In this document: one piece after another, positions 26,501 to 35,458 of the stretch
Layout of the letters: each line of letters begins with the position of its first letter
Numbering within the stretch: position 1 is the stretch's first letter
Assembly (NCBI GenBank): GCA_018623195.1
Contig: JAAZVY010000003.1
Location: 1-64,000 of the forward strand
Origin: Flavobacteriaceae bacterium
Lineage (GTDB): Bacteria; Bacteroidota; Bacteroidia; Flavobacteriales; Flavobacteriaceae
Length of the DNA: 64,000 nucleotides
Reading direction: 5' to 3'
Position numbers and translations under genes: made by a program
The notes under the pieces: generated by a model
Seen by the model: the letters and a program-made list of their open reading frames with translations, nothing else
What the model was told of the DNA's origin: nothing
Database searches by the model: none

Positions 26501-28945
26501 TTACAGCGTATTGCTTCCCTTTTGTTTGAGAAGTGATTCTTCAATCACCTGACTCATTCGTGACACGTAGGTAAATTTAACACCCTTAAGATATTCTGGC
26601 TCAATGGCTTCAACATCTTTTTTATTCTGTTCTGACAGAATGATTTGTTTAATACCTGAGCGCTTAGCAGCCAAAAGTTTTTCTTTAATGCCTCCGACTG
26701 GTAATACCTTACCACGCAATGTTATTTCTCCACTCATCGCAAGATTTGCCCTAACCTTTCGAGAAGTAAATGCAGAAACAAGTGCCGTAAGCATCGTTAT
26801 CCCAGCTGAAGGCCCGTCTTTAGGAGTGGCGCCTTCAGGCACATGTATGTGAATATTGGTTCCCTCGATTTTTTCCATTGGGATTCCTAATTCATCATGA
26901 TGAGATCGAATAAATGCGAGAGCGATGCTTGCTGACTCTTTCATTACATTCCCGAGATTACCCGTAATGGTAAGTACCCCTTTACCTTTTGAAAGACTAG
27001 CTTCAATAAAAAGAATGGCTCCCCCTACCGAAGTCCAAGCTAGACCGGTAACTACTCCAGGAATAGCATTCGACTCACTCAGATCATTCACATATCGCTT
27101 AGAACCCATAATCTCGTAAAGTTCTTCAACAGAAGGACTCACAGCATAATCGGTCTCCAACGCAACCGATTTAGCAATATGCCGAACGAGTTTCGCAATT
27201 TGCTTCTCTAAGCCTCTCACCCCTGACTCTCGAGTATACTCTTCAACAATAACTCGAACAAGTTTGTCGCTTAACTTTAAATGCTTTTTCTCTAGACCAT
27301 GCTCCTTCAACTGCTTGGGTAGCAGATATTTCTTGGCGATTTGAATCTTCTCCTCTGTGGTGTAACCACTTACTTCTATAAGCTCCATTCGGTCCCGTAA
27401 TGCGGGCTGAATTTCTCCGATATTGTTGGCGGTGGCGATAAACATTACCTTAGAGAGATCATAACCGATTTCTAAAAAGTTGTCATAGAAACTATCATTT
27501 TGCTCGGGATCTAAAACCTCTAATAGCGCTGATGAAGGATCACCTTGAGAGCTGTAGCTCACTTTATCAATCTCGTCTAAAACAAATACTGGGTTTGAGG
27601 TTTCTGCCTTTTTAATTTGACTAATGATACGACCCGGCATTGCACCAATATACGTTTTTCGATGCCCTCGAATTTCGGCTTCATCACGTAAACCTCCGAG
27701 AGACATTCTAACGTATTTTCTGCCCATAGCTTCTGCAATCGACTTACCTAATGAAGTTTTTCCTACACCAGGAGGGCCGTATAAACAGAGAATGGGAGAT
27801 TTCATATCTCCGCGTAATTTCAATACTGCCAAGTGTTCGATAATTCGACGCTTTACCTCTTGTAAACCGTAGTGATCCCGATCTAGAATTTCTTGAGCAG
27901 CCTTAAGATCAATGGAGTCTTCTGAAAAAATATTAAACGGTAGGTCGAGAAGAAGTTCTAGATAATTTCGTTGAATCGTGTATTCTGCTACTTGCGGATT
28001 CATTCGCTGCAGCTTAGAGACTTCTTTCTCAAAATGATTGGCAATTTCAGTACTCCAGACCTTAGTCTTTGCGGTTTCTCTCATTTGAGCAATTTCTTGC
28101 TCGTAAGAAACACCACCAAGTTCCTCCTGAATCGTGCGCATTTGCTGTTGTAAGAAATACTCGCGTTGCTGTTGATCCAAATCAGAACGAACTTTTGATT
28201 GAATATCATTCTTAAGCTCTAATCGTTGATGCTCTAAATTCATCAACTTTAAGGTTCGTAAGGCCCGCTCTTTCAAATCTCCCAATTCGAGCAATTCTTG
28301 CTTTTCAGTGACAGTTAAATTGAGATTAGAAGAAACAAAATTGATTAAGAACGATCCGCTTTGAATATTCTGAATCGCAAATGAAGCTTCACTAGGAAGA
28401 TTAGGGTTTACCTTAATGATCTTTAAGGCGAGTTCCTTGATTCCGTCAACGATTGCGGTGAACTCAGCATCATTCGTATTTGGGCGAGTCTCAATTAACT
28501 CGGTGACATTCGCTACGAGAAAGGGATCAGTTTGCACCATTTCTGAAAGATGAAAACGCTTTTTACCCTGAATAATAATTGTGGTATTGCCATCAGGCAT
28601 CTGCAATACGCGAAGAATTTTGGCAACGGTACCGATCGGATATAAATCTTCAATACCCGGATTCTCAACTGCTGCATCGCGCTGCCCAACTACCCCGATC
28701 GTTTTAGACCCTTGATTAGCAGCTTTAATCAGTGCAATAGAGGTATCTCGACCTGCGGTGACTGGTACTACAACCCCAGGAAATAAAACGGTATTTCTAA
28801 GCGGAAGAATCGGCAGCTGCGCTGGAACATCCTCTTTGTTCATCTCCTCCTCATCTTCAGGAGTAAGAAGTGGAATTAATTCTGCATCATCTTCGATTCC
28901 AGAAGCGGACAAATTGTCAATACCGATATATAATTTTGAATCCAT
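26501..28945 (-). CDS. lon: Lon protease (endopeptidase La)
   Basis: Cytoplasmic ATP-dependent protease for damaged and regulatory proteins. The LON substrate-binding domain starts with LPILPLRNTVLFPGVVVPVT near 44. Walker A is GPPGVGKTS at about 390, and the protease domain has the catalytic serine Ser713 in KDGPSAG with the partner lysine in GGIKEKLLAAKRSG. At 814 residues it is full length. It is divergent from the GIN-domain gene; an inverted repeat of CGTTCAAT/ATTGAGCG (28972-29000) lies upstream. Confidence 0.97.
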   Translation of the reverse strand: MDSKLYIGIDNLSASGIEDDAELIPLLTPEDEEEMNKEDVPAQLPILPLRNTVLFPGVVVPVTAGRDTSIALIKAANQGSKTIGVVGQRDAAVENPGIEDLYPIGTVAKILRVLQMPDGNTTIIIQGKKRFHLSEMVQTDPFLVANVTELIETRPNTNDAEFTAIVDGIKELALKIIKVNPNLPSEASFAIQNIQSGSFLINFVSSNLNLTVTEKQELLELGDLKERALRTLKLMNLEHQRLELKNDIQSKVRSDLDQQQREYFLQQQMRTIQEELGGVSYEQEIAQMRETAKTKVWSTEIANHFEKEVSKLQRMNPQVAEYTIQRNYLELLLDLPFNIFSEDSIDLKAAQEILDRDHYGLQEVKRRIIEHLAVLKLRGDMKSPILCLYGPPGVGKTSLGKSIAEAMGRKYVRMSLGGLRDEAEIRGHRKTYIGAMPGRIISQIKKAETSNPVFVLDEIDKVSYSSQGDPSSALLEVLDPEQNDSFYDNFLEIGYDLSKVMFIATANNIGEIQPALRDRMELIEVSGYTTEEKIQIAKKYLLPKQLKEHGLEKKHLKLSDKLVRVIVEEYTRESGVRGLEKQIAKLVRHIAKSVALETDYAVSPSVEELYEIMGSKRYVNDLSESNAIPGVVTGLAWTSVGGAILFIEASLSKGKGVLTITGNLGNVMKESASIALAFIRSHHDELGIPMEKIEGTNIHIHVPEGATPKDGPSAGITMLTALVSAFTSRKVRANLAMSGEITLRGKVLPVGGIKEKLLAAKRSGIKQIILSEQNKKDVEAIEPEYLKGVKFTYVSRMSQVIEESLLKQKGSNTL

Positions 28946-29099
28946 TAAATAGATTTAAGTCAATATGTCAGCGTTCAATCCATAAAACTGGTATTGAGCG
29001 GTGATTTTAAAGTTCAGCAAATAAAGGTTCAATTCCTATGCCAAGTGTTGCTTGTAACATTTAAAAACGTTTATCGTCATCAAATAAACCACATACACT
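28946..29099. promoter_or_regulatory. Divergent regulatory region between lon and the GIN-domain gene
   Basis: No exact TAnnTTTG is present on either strand. The visible structure is an interrupted inverted repeat, CGTTCAAT (28972-28979) with ATTGAGCG (28993-29000), one wobble in the stem, plus a third half-site GGTTCAAT at 29026-29033. It may bind a regulator of lon but this is speculative. Confidence 0.25.
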
Positions 29100-29798
29100 A
29101 TGAAGACATTCTCAAAATTAAGTTTTGCAATTATTGCCTTATTAAGTTTTCAACTACGAGCTCAGAATGAAATGACCAAAGATACGGGAGCTTATGATGC
29201 TATTCACATCTCAGGCCCTTTTGAAGTAACACTTATCAAAGGTCAAGAAGGAAGTATCAGTTTCGAGGGTGATGAAAAAGAACTAGAAAAAGTGACCTAT
29301 AAAATCAAAAATAATGCACTCTATATCGGTTTAGAAAAGACTAGATTCTGGGGGTCATGGACTTCTATTAAGGGTAAAATCTATGTAGAAATACCTGTTC
29401 AAAAAATCAATGAACTTAGTATATCCGGATCTGGTTCTGTGAAAGGTAGTATTCCTGAAAGCGACGATCTTAAATTGGCTATATCAGGATCAGGCGATCT
29501 GCATATTGAAGCAAATGCTGAAACCTTAGATTGTTCCATCTCAGGTTCTGGAGATATTCATGCAACAGGAGCCGCTGAAGAATTAAAGGTTTCGATTGCA
29601 GGCTCTGGAAGTGTAATGGCAGACAGCATTAAAGCGGAAGATGTTAAAGTTCGTATCGCTGGTTCTGGTGACGCAAAGGTTCATGCAACTCAAAGCCTAG
29701 ATGTGAGTATTGCAGGTTCTGGAGATGTGAGTTATCAAGGAAATCCAACTAAAATTTCTCAGGATATCGCTGGATCAGGTAAGGTTCGCGCAAACTAA
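29100..29798 (+). CDS. Exported head-GIN domain protein (DUF2807)
   Basis: A 232-residue protein with a signal peptide (about residues 1-21, ending in LRAQ) and a DUF2807 putative auto-transporter adhesin head GIN domain. From about residue 110 it repeats the hexad I(S/A)GSG seven times at intervals of roughly 17-21 residues, the pattern of a right-handed beta-solenoid. Its location is periplasm or cell surface. The family is abundant in Bacteroidota, but its ligands are unknown. It converges on the MFS gene with a 4-base overlap. Confidence 0.88.
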   Translation: MKTFSKLSFAIIALLSFQLRAQNEMTKDTGAYDAIHISGPFEVTLIKGQEGSISFEGDEKELEKVTYKIKNNALYIGLEKTRFWGSWTSIKGKIYVEIPVQKINELSISGSGSVKGSIPESDDLKLAISGSGDLHIEANAETLDCSISGSGDIHATGAAEELKVSIAGSGSVMADSIKAEDVKVRIAGSGDAKVHATQSLDVSIAGSGDVSYQGNPTKISQDIAGSGKVRAN

Positions 29799-31126
29799 GG
29801 GTTCGGAATCGCCTTTCGAAGTCTTCGGAGCAAAATGGCTCCGATCAGAAAGAATACGCCAAGAAATAGTGCTGCACTGCGCATACTTCCTGTTACTTGG
29901 GCAATATAACCATACAAGAAGGTACCAATAACAATCCCAATTTTTTCAGCCACCTCGTAAAAGCTAAAATACGAGGTGGTATCTTCTGTATTGGGGAGAT
30001 TTTGAGAATAGGTCGATCGAGACAAAGTCTGAATACTACCCATTACTAACCCTACAAAACCGGCAGCGATATAAAATTCATTGGGCGTTTCAACAAAAAA
30101 GGCATAAACGCAAAGTAGCATCCAAATAGCGTTAATGACCACAAGTAAACTGATGTTATTGTAGTGTTCTGCCAATCTTCCCGTGATTACCGATCCAATA
30201 ATCGCTACCAATTGAATGAGCAGTATACTCACGATCAGGCCAACGGTTCGTTCGGTATCTCCTCCCCAATTGATTTCTTGCTCCCCGAAATAAGCTGCAA
30301 TGAGTAGAATGGTTTGAACCGCCATGCTGTAAATAAAGAAAGCGACAAGGTACTTCTTTAAAAAAACGAGTTCTTTGATCTCAGCGCTTACCTTTTTTAG
30401 CTCATTAAATCCACCGAGAAAAATTTCCTTACGACTTCCCTCCTTTTTATTCCCTTTAGGCATATACCAAAAGGTGTACTGACTGAAAAGCATCCACCAT
30501 AAACCAACGGTAATAAAGGAGTAACGCATAGCAATCATCTCTGCGGGTTGGTCAGGAGAACCTTCAATTCCAAACAGATCGGGCTTCATCACCATCGCAA
30601 GATTGACTACTAGCAATAGCACACTACCTACATAACCCATCGAAAACCCTTTGGCACTTATGCGGTCTTGTTGTTCTTTGTGGGCGACATCTGGTAAATA
30701 AGAATTGTAGATGGCGATACTCATCCAACTACCAATCAGTCCTCCGAAGTAAAAAAGTAGGCTTAAGTAGATATAATCTAGAGAGAACCAATACAATCCG
30801 ATACAAGACAAAGCTCCTAGATAGCAGAAGAACTTAAGAAAAAAACGCTTATTCCCTAAGTAATCTGCAATTCCCGATACCATTGGGGTGGCTAAGGCAA
30901 TCACTACAAAAGCAGCAGAACTAACGTAAGAGATGAGTACACCTCGTTCTAAATCTAGGCCAAAAACACGAACCGATTCAACATCATAAAGACGAAATAA
31001 AGCGCCGTAAAAAATGGGGAAAACTGCCGAAGAAATAACTAAGCTGTATACTGAATTCGCCCAGTCGTAGAAAGCCCAAGCATTCAACATTTTCTTCGAT
31101 CCCTTCTCTAATTCGATTCTCTTCAT
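29795..31126 (-). CDS. MFS permease of the UMF1 type
   Basis: An inner-membrane protein of 443 residues with about 12 hydrophobic segments. The beginning, LNAWAFYDWANSVYSLVI, is the signature of the UMF1 branch of the major facilitator superfamily, named after yeast Atg22-like transporters thought to export amino acids. The central loop, about residues 205-245, is charged. The C-terminal half contains GSIQTLSRSTYSQNLP and FYEVAEKIGIVIGTF, both family motifs. Substrate is not predictable. A near-consensus -7 element (TACATTTTG, minus, 31146-31154) lies 19 bases upstream. Confidence 0.88.
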   Translation of the reverse strand: MKRIELEKGSKKMLNAWAFYDWANSVYSLVISSAVFPIFYGALFRLYDVESVRVFGLDLERGVLISYVSSAAFVVIALATPMVSGIADYLGNKRFFLKFFCYLGALSCIGLYWFSLDYIYLSLLFYFGGLIGSWMSIAIYNSYLPDVAHKEQQDRISAKGFSMGYVGSVLLLVVNLAMVMKPDLFGIEGSPDQPAEMIAMRYSFITVGLWWMLFSQYTFWYMPKGNKKEGSRKEIFLGGFNELKKVSAEIKELVFLKKYLVAFFIYSMAVQTILLIAAYFGEQEINWGGDTERTVGLIVSILLIQLVAIIGSVITGRLAEHYNNISLLVVINAIWMLLCVYAFFVETPNEFYIAAGFVGLVMGSIQTLSRSTYSQNLPNTEDTTSYFSFYEVAEKIGIVIGTFLYGYIAQVTGSMRSAALFLGVFFLIGAILLRRLRKAIPNP

Positions 31127-31220
31127 TTCGGTTGCTTTTACGTCCCAAAATGTACAACACTTTTTTAAAAATTAAGGTTTGGCCCGAATTTTGAACCTGT
31201 AAGAATAAAAAGATAATTCC

Positions 31221-31724
31221 ATGAAAAAAGCAGTTTTATTCAGTCTACTATCCTTCGTTTTCCTTGGGTCTTGCAATGGTCCTGAAGGTCCCATCGGCCC
31301 ACAAGGTCCAGAGGGCATATCTGTTTTCAGTAACGTTATGGAAGTTTCCGTTGACTTTGATGCGTCAAATAATTACGAGGCGTTACTTAATTTTCCGTCA
31401 GACTGGATCGTTTATGAGGCTGATCTCGTCATGGTTTATCTGTCTTATGAAACGATTAGCGATTCAAGCGGTCCTATAAATGTTTGGAGAGCGCTGCCAC
31501 AAACACTGCTTACCAATGAAGGATTATTGCAATACAATTTCGATCATACCTACAAAGACATCAGACTCTTTATGCAAGCAGATTATGATCTCAGTTTAAC
31601 TACTACTGCGGATCGCGAAAACCAAGTCTTTAAGATTGCTGTAATTCCTGCCCAATACGGTGACTTACTTCCGCATCTTGAAGAATTGTCTGAATCTGAT
31701 TTTGACTATTTCAGCTTGAACTAA
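31221..31724 (+). CDS. Lipoprotein with a short collagen-like segment
   Basis: A 167-residue predicted lipoprotein. The signal peptide ends in a lipobox (FLGSC, Cys18), and the mature protein begins directly with four Gly-Pro-X triplets, GPEGPIGPQGPEG. The following ~130 residues look like beta strands with no motif I recognise. Similar Bacteroidota proteins carry this short collagen-like spacer between the lipid anchor and a globular domain. Four triplets are too few for a stable triple helix, so a flexible linker is more likely. Function unknown; monocistronic between two intergenic gaps. Confidence 0.75.
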   Translation: MKKAVLFSLLSFVFLGSCNGPEGPIGPQGPEGISVFSNVMEVSVDFDASNNYEALLNFPSDWIVYEADLVMVYLSYETISDSSGPINVWRALPQTLLTNEGLLQYNFDHTYKDIRLFMQADYDLSLTTTADRENQVFKIAVIPAQYGDLLPHLEELSESDFDYFSLN

Positions 31725-31773
31725 TCGTTAGCAATTCAGGGCGATAGATAGTAACTTAGCATAAAAACACGCT

Positions 31774-32253
31774 ATGAAAATTTACTATTTCTCGATTTTA
31801 TTCTTTTTCTCTTGTTTCTTCACTGTTGGTCAAGAAAATGAAAAACAACCCGTTTTTCCTATCGTAAAAACAGATAAAGAATGGAAAGAACAACTAAACG
31901 GTATGGAGTACTATGTTCTTAGAAGATCGGGAACCGAATATGCCTTTAGCAGCCCTTTGAATGATGAGAAAAGAAAGGGGATTTATCGATGCGCAGGTTG
32001 CGATGCACCCCTATTTCGTTCTGAAAATAAGTATGACTCTGGTAGTGGATGGCCCTCTTTTGACAAACCACTATCAGAGAATGCGATTTTCTATGCAGTA
32101 GATTACGAAATTGGTGTGGCGCGAACCGAAGAACGTTGTGCGAATTGCGGTAGCCATCTAGGACACGTTTTCGAAGACGGACCTAGAGAAACTACAGGAC
32201 TTAGACACTGTATTAATGGGGTAGCATTAAAGTTTGTTCCTGATGAAAACTAA
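31774..32253 (+). CDS. msrB: Peptide-methionine (R)-S-oxide reductase, exported
   Basis: Reduces the R-epimer of methionine sulfoxide in proteins. Residues 1-19 form a signal peptide ending in TVGQ, so it works in the periplasm. Zinc is held by CAGC and CANC, and the catalytic cysteine is in RHCINGVAL near the C-terminus. The loop that normally carries the resolving cysteine reads SGSGWPSF, so that cysteine is absent and reduction must use another route. Its last codons overlap the start of a second msrB. Confidence 0.95.
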   Translation: MKIYYFSILFFFSCFFTVGQENEKQPVFPIVKTDKEWKEQLNGMEYYVLRRSGTEYAFSSPLNDEKRKGIYRCAGCDAPLFRSENKYDSGSGWPSFDKPLSENAIFYAVDYEIGVARTEERCANCGSHLGHVFEDGPRETTGLRHCINGVALKFVPDEN

Positions 32254-32635
32254 TCTGAATGAGAACGAGTGGAGAGAAAAATTAGGTGATAAGGCCTTTC
32301 ATGTAATGAGAAAAGGGGGCACCGAAGCACCTTTCACAGGCCTGTACACCGACTCCTTTGAAGAGGGCGATTATCATTGTAAAGCTTGCGGAACACTCCT
32401 ATTTAAATCAACGCATAAATTCCATAGCGGATGTGGCTGGCCAGCTTTCGATAGCGCAGAGGCTGGGGCCATTAGCTACCTACGAGACACAAGCTTTGGT
32501 ATGATTCGAGTCGAGACGCGCTGTTCAAATTGTGATAGTCATCTAGGACATGTCTTCGAGGATGGCCCAACAGAAACAACAGGTAAGCGCTACTGCATTA
32601 ACTCAATTTGTCTGGAGTTTAAACCCAAATCTTAG
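32243..32635 (+). CDS. msrB: Peptide-methionine (R)-S-oxide reductase, cytoplasmic
   Basis: A second, compact MsrB of 130 residues without a signal peptide, so cytoplasmic. The zinc cysteines are in CKACGTLLF and CSNCDSHLG, the catalytic cysteine in RYCINSICL, and the loop SGCGWPAF does carry the resolving cysteine that the upstream copy lacks. I use the ATG at 32243, which overlaps the stop of the first gene by 11 bases; a TTG three codons earlier is possible. The pair gives compartment-specific repair from one mRNA. Confidence 0.95.
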   Translation: MKTNLNENEWREKLGDKAFHVMRKGGTEAPFTGLYTDSFEEGDYHCKACGTLLFKSTHKFHSGCGWPAFDSAEAGAISYLRDTSFGMIRVETRCSNCDSHLGHVFEDGPTETTGKRYCINSICLEFKPKS

Positions 32636-32658
32636 GTCGATAATTTAGAGTTATTCCT

Positions 32659-32666
32659 TACTTTTG
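32659..32666 (+). promoter_or_regulatory. Predicted -7 element for lpdA
   Basis: TACTTTTG matches TAnnTTTG and lies 25 bases before the ATG of the dihydrolipoyl dehydrogenase gene. No clear TTG upstream at the expected spacing. Confidence 0.6.
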
Positions 32667-32691
32667 AGGCCAATTAAAAACGGCTTTTACC

Positions 32692-34080
32692 ATGCAAAAT
32701 TTTGATCTGATTGTATTAGGAAGTGGACCAGGGGGTTACGTTACAGCAATACGCGCCTCTCAGTTAGGACTTAAAACAGCCATCGTCGAGAAAGAAAACC
32801 TCGGGGGTGTTTGTTTAAATTGGGGATGTATCCCTACCAAAGCACTACTTAAATCAGCTCAAGTTTTTGAATACTTAAATCACGCGTCCGATTACGGTCT
32901 TTCTGCAGAAAACGTTTCTTACGATTTCGATAAGGTCATTGGGAGATCTCGTGGAGTAGCAGAATCGATGAGTAAAGGAGTTCAATTTCTTATGAAAAAG
33001 AACAACATCGAGGTAATTAATGGTTACGGGAGTTTACTTCCTGGCAAACAGGTGAAGGTTACTAGCGCTGATAAGGTATCAACCATCTCAGCTACAAATA
33101 TTGTTATAGCAACCGGAGCTCGCAGTCGTGAATTACCTAGCCTACCACAGGATGGAGTAAAGGTGATCGGATACCGCGAAGCGATGACATTAAAGTCACA
33201 ACCCAAAAAACTCGTTGTTGTTGGTAGTGGCGCGATCGGAATCGAATTTGCCTACTTCTACAACAGCATGGGTACAGAAGTAACTGTGGTTGAATACCAG
33301 CCAAACATTGTACCTGTTGAAGACGAAGAAATTTCAAAACAGCTGGAGCGCAGTTTTAAGAAAGCTGGAATCAACATCTTAACTTCTGCTGAAGTTACTT
33401 CAGTAGATACTAGTGGTGAAGGTGTAAAGGCTACTGTTAAAACCGCAAAAGGCGAACAAGTTATTGAAGCAGACATTGTACTATCTGCTGTTGGTATCAA
33501 ATCAAATATTGAAAATATTGGCCTTGAAGAGGTAGGTATTATAACAGACCGCGACAAGATTTTAGTGAATGAATACTACCAAACCAACATACCAGGTTAC
33601 TACGCTATTGGTGATGTAACTCCAGGGCAAGCATTAGCCCACGTTGCTTCTGCCGAAGGTATTCTTTGTGTAGAGAAAATAGCAGGTATGCACGTTGAAC
33701 CCATCGACTATGGTAATATACCTGGTTGTACCTATTGCAGCCCAGAGATTGCCTCTGTTGGTATGACAGAGAAGCAGGCTAAAGAAAAAGGGTTTGATAT
33801 CAAAGTAGGTAAATTCCCCTTCTCGGCGAGTGGTAAGGCGAAAGCAAGTGGTAACTCTGACGGATTCGTAAAAGTCATTTTTGATGCTAAGTACGGAGAA
33901 TGGTTAGGCTGTCATATGATTGGCGCTGGAGTAACCGATATGATTGCCGAGGCGGTAGTGGCAAGAAAGCTAGAGACTACAGGGCATGAAATCCTCAAAG
34001 CGGTTCACCCTCACCCAACGATGAGTGAAGCCGTAATGGAAGCAGTTGCTGCAGCCTACGATGAGGTTATTCACCTTTAG
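32692..34080 (+). CDS. lpdA: Dihydrolipoyl dehydrogenase
   Basis: FAD disulfide oxidoreductase (E3) that reoxidises lipoyl groups of 2-oxoacid dehydrogenases and of the glycine cleavage system. The FAD motif GSGPGGY starts near residue 9, the redox pair is in GGVCLNWGCIPTK, the NAD motif is VVGSGAIGIEFA, and HPHPTMSE near the C-terminus carries the catalytic His-Glu pair. The 462-residue length is standard. It has its own promoter and stands apart from any E1/E2 gene. Its end overlaps convergent aroQ by 14 bases. Confidence 0.97.
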   Translation: MQNFDLIVLGSGPGGYVTAIRASQLGLKTAIVEKENLGGVCLNWGCIPTKALLKSAQVFEYLNHASDYGLSAENVSYDFDKVIGRSRGVAESMSKGVQFLMKKNNIEVINGYGSLLPGKQVKVTSADKVSTISATNIVIATGARSRELPSLPQDGVKVIGYREAMTLKSQPKKLVVVGSGAIGIEFAYFYNSMGTEVTVVEYQPNIVPVEDEEISKQLERSFKKAGINILTSAEVTSVDTSGEGVKATVKTAKGEQVIEADIVLSAVGIKSNIENIGLEEVGIITDRDKILVNEYYQTNIPGYYAIGDVTPGQALAHVASAEGILCVEKIAGMHVEPIDYGNIPGCTYCSPEIASVGMTEKQAKEKGFDIKVGKFPFSASGKAKASGNSDGFVKVIFDAKYGEWLGCHMIGAGVTDMIAEAVVARKLETTGHEILKAVHPHPTMSEAVMEAVAAAYDEVIHL

Positions 34081-34492
34081 ACAGAATCGACTCAATGGCG
34101 AGACGATAACTATCTAGTCCGCATCCGATAATTATTCCTGCTGCTTTTGAAGCAATAAAAGACTGGTGTCTGAAGGGCTCCCGTGCATAAGTGTTCGAAA
34201 TGTGAACTTCGATTACTGGAGTATTAATTCCTGCCACGGCATCACCTAGACCCACTGAGGTATGGGTGTAAGCGCCGGCATTAAGTACAATACCGTCATA
34301 ATCAAACCCATATTCATGAAGTTTATCGATGAGTTCTCCTTCGATATTCGATTGAAAATAGATCAGTTCGTGACCCGCATAGCGTGATTGGAGCTCCTTA
34401 AAGTAATCCACAAAGGTTGTCGAGCCGTAAATTTCAGGCTCTCTTTTACCCAATAAGTTTAGGTTCGGACCATTTATAACTGCTATCTTCAT
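34067..34492 (-). CDS. aroQ: 3-dehydroquinate dehydratase, type II
   Basis: Removes water from 3-dehydroquinate in the shikimate pathway. The start at 34492 gives MKIAVINGPNLNLLGKREPE, the family beginning; upstream in-frame codons overlap the divergent xerD start. The active-site tyrosine is in REPEIYGSTT and EVHISNTYAREPFRHQS holds the catalytic His and Arg. The 141 residues form the usual small dodecameric subunit. Shikimate kinase for a later step lies at 59601. Confidence 0.96.
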   Translation of the reverse strand: MKIAVINGPNLNLLGKREPEIYGSTTFVDYFKELQSRYAGHELIYFQSNIEGELIDKLHEYGFDYDGIVLNAGAYTHTSVGLGDAVAGINTPVIEVHISNTYAREPFRHQSFIASKAAGIIIGCGLDSYRLAIESILSKGE

Positions 34493-34514
34493 AACGCTAA
34501 AATAGAAGGTTTTC

Positions 34515-35414
34515 GTGAACTGGGAACAGGCCATAGCAGAATACATCAACTATTTAAAATTAGAAAGGGGCTCTAGTAAAGCCACGATAAGTAGTTACAC
34601 CTACGATTTAAATAGATTAAAAGAAGCCCTGATAAGCAATGGGGTTGATCGGCCCACTCTAACACAATTAGAGAATTTAAGAGCATCGATGGGATCACTA
34701 TCCGAAGCGTTAAGCGCGAGATCGCTAGCTCGATTAGTATCCTCTATGAAAGGCTTTTTTAGTTATTTAACGGCCGAAAAATATCTCGAAGTAAATCCTG
34801 CTGAACAAATTGAGGCTCCTAAACTTTCTAGAAAAATCCCGGTCTTTTTAACCGAAGCGGAAGTTCAGGAGTTCTTGAGTACCATTGACTTATCACACCC
34901 GCAAGGTAGTCGCAATCTCGCCATTTTCGAAATGCTCTATGCTTGTGGTCTTCGAGTATCCGAAGTTCTTCAATTACGTCTCTCTGACCTGTTTTTAAAT
35001 GAAGGATTCATTCGGGTGATCGGAAAGGGACAGAAAACACGATTAGTGCCGATCGGTCCTTACTCTATAAAACGATTAGAGGGATATCTTGAAAATCGCG
35101 TATCAGAATATCAACCTCAACCCCAATATGAGGATATTTTATTCTTAAACCGACGCGGGAGATCGCTTACACGAGCCATGATTTTTACCCTTACCAAGCA
35201 GATTGCAGAAAAAACGAGAATTAAAAAAGAGATTAGTCCGCATACCTTTAGGCATTGTTTTGCTACTCACCTATTAGAAAACGGAGCCGATTTGCGCGCC
35301 ATTCAATTAATGTTGGGTCATGAAAGCATAACGACTACCGAAATATACCTACACAGTTCGGTTGAAAAACTGCGGGATACCATAGAAAAACTTCATCCTC
35401 GTTCTGATTTCTAA
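34515..35414 (+). CDS. xerD: Site-specific tyrosine recombinase XerD
   Basis: Recombinase that resolves chromosome dimers at dif with XerC. The GTG start at 34515 gives a 299-residue protein of normal Xer length. The N-terminal SAM-like domain covers about 1-85. The catalytic set is complete: Arg in CGLRVSEVLQL, Lys in IGKGQKTRLVP, HTFRHCFATHLL, GH in LMLGHESI and the nucleophilic Tyr in TEIYLH. It sits among housekeeping genes with no integron or island features. XerC versus XerD cannot be fully separated without a tree, though the D form fits better. Confidence 0.9.
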   Translation: MNWEQAIAEYINYLKLERGSSKATISSYTYDLNRLKEALISNGVDRPTLTQLENLRASMGSLSEALSARSLARLVSSMKGFFSYLTAEKYLEVNPAEQIEAPKLSRKIPVFLTEAEVQEFLSTIDLSHPQGSRNLAIFEMLYACGLRVSEVLQLRLSDLFLNEGFIRVIGKGQKTRLVPIGPYSIKRLEGYLENRVSEYQPQPQYEDILFLNRRGRSLTRAMIFTLTKQIAEKTRIKKEISPHTFRHCFATHLLENGADLRAIQLMLGHESITTTEIYLHSSVEKLRDTIEKLHPRSDF

Positions 35415-35458
35415 ACCTGAAATTTCTCACTACCTTAAACCTTATTAAACCTCAACAC

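Noticed and set aside
34515..35414. xerD as a sign of an integrated element
   Set aside because: Length and motifs are those of a housekeeping Xer protein and the neighbours are core genes; no attachment-site repeats or phage genes are visible.
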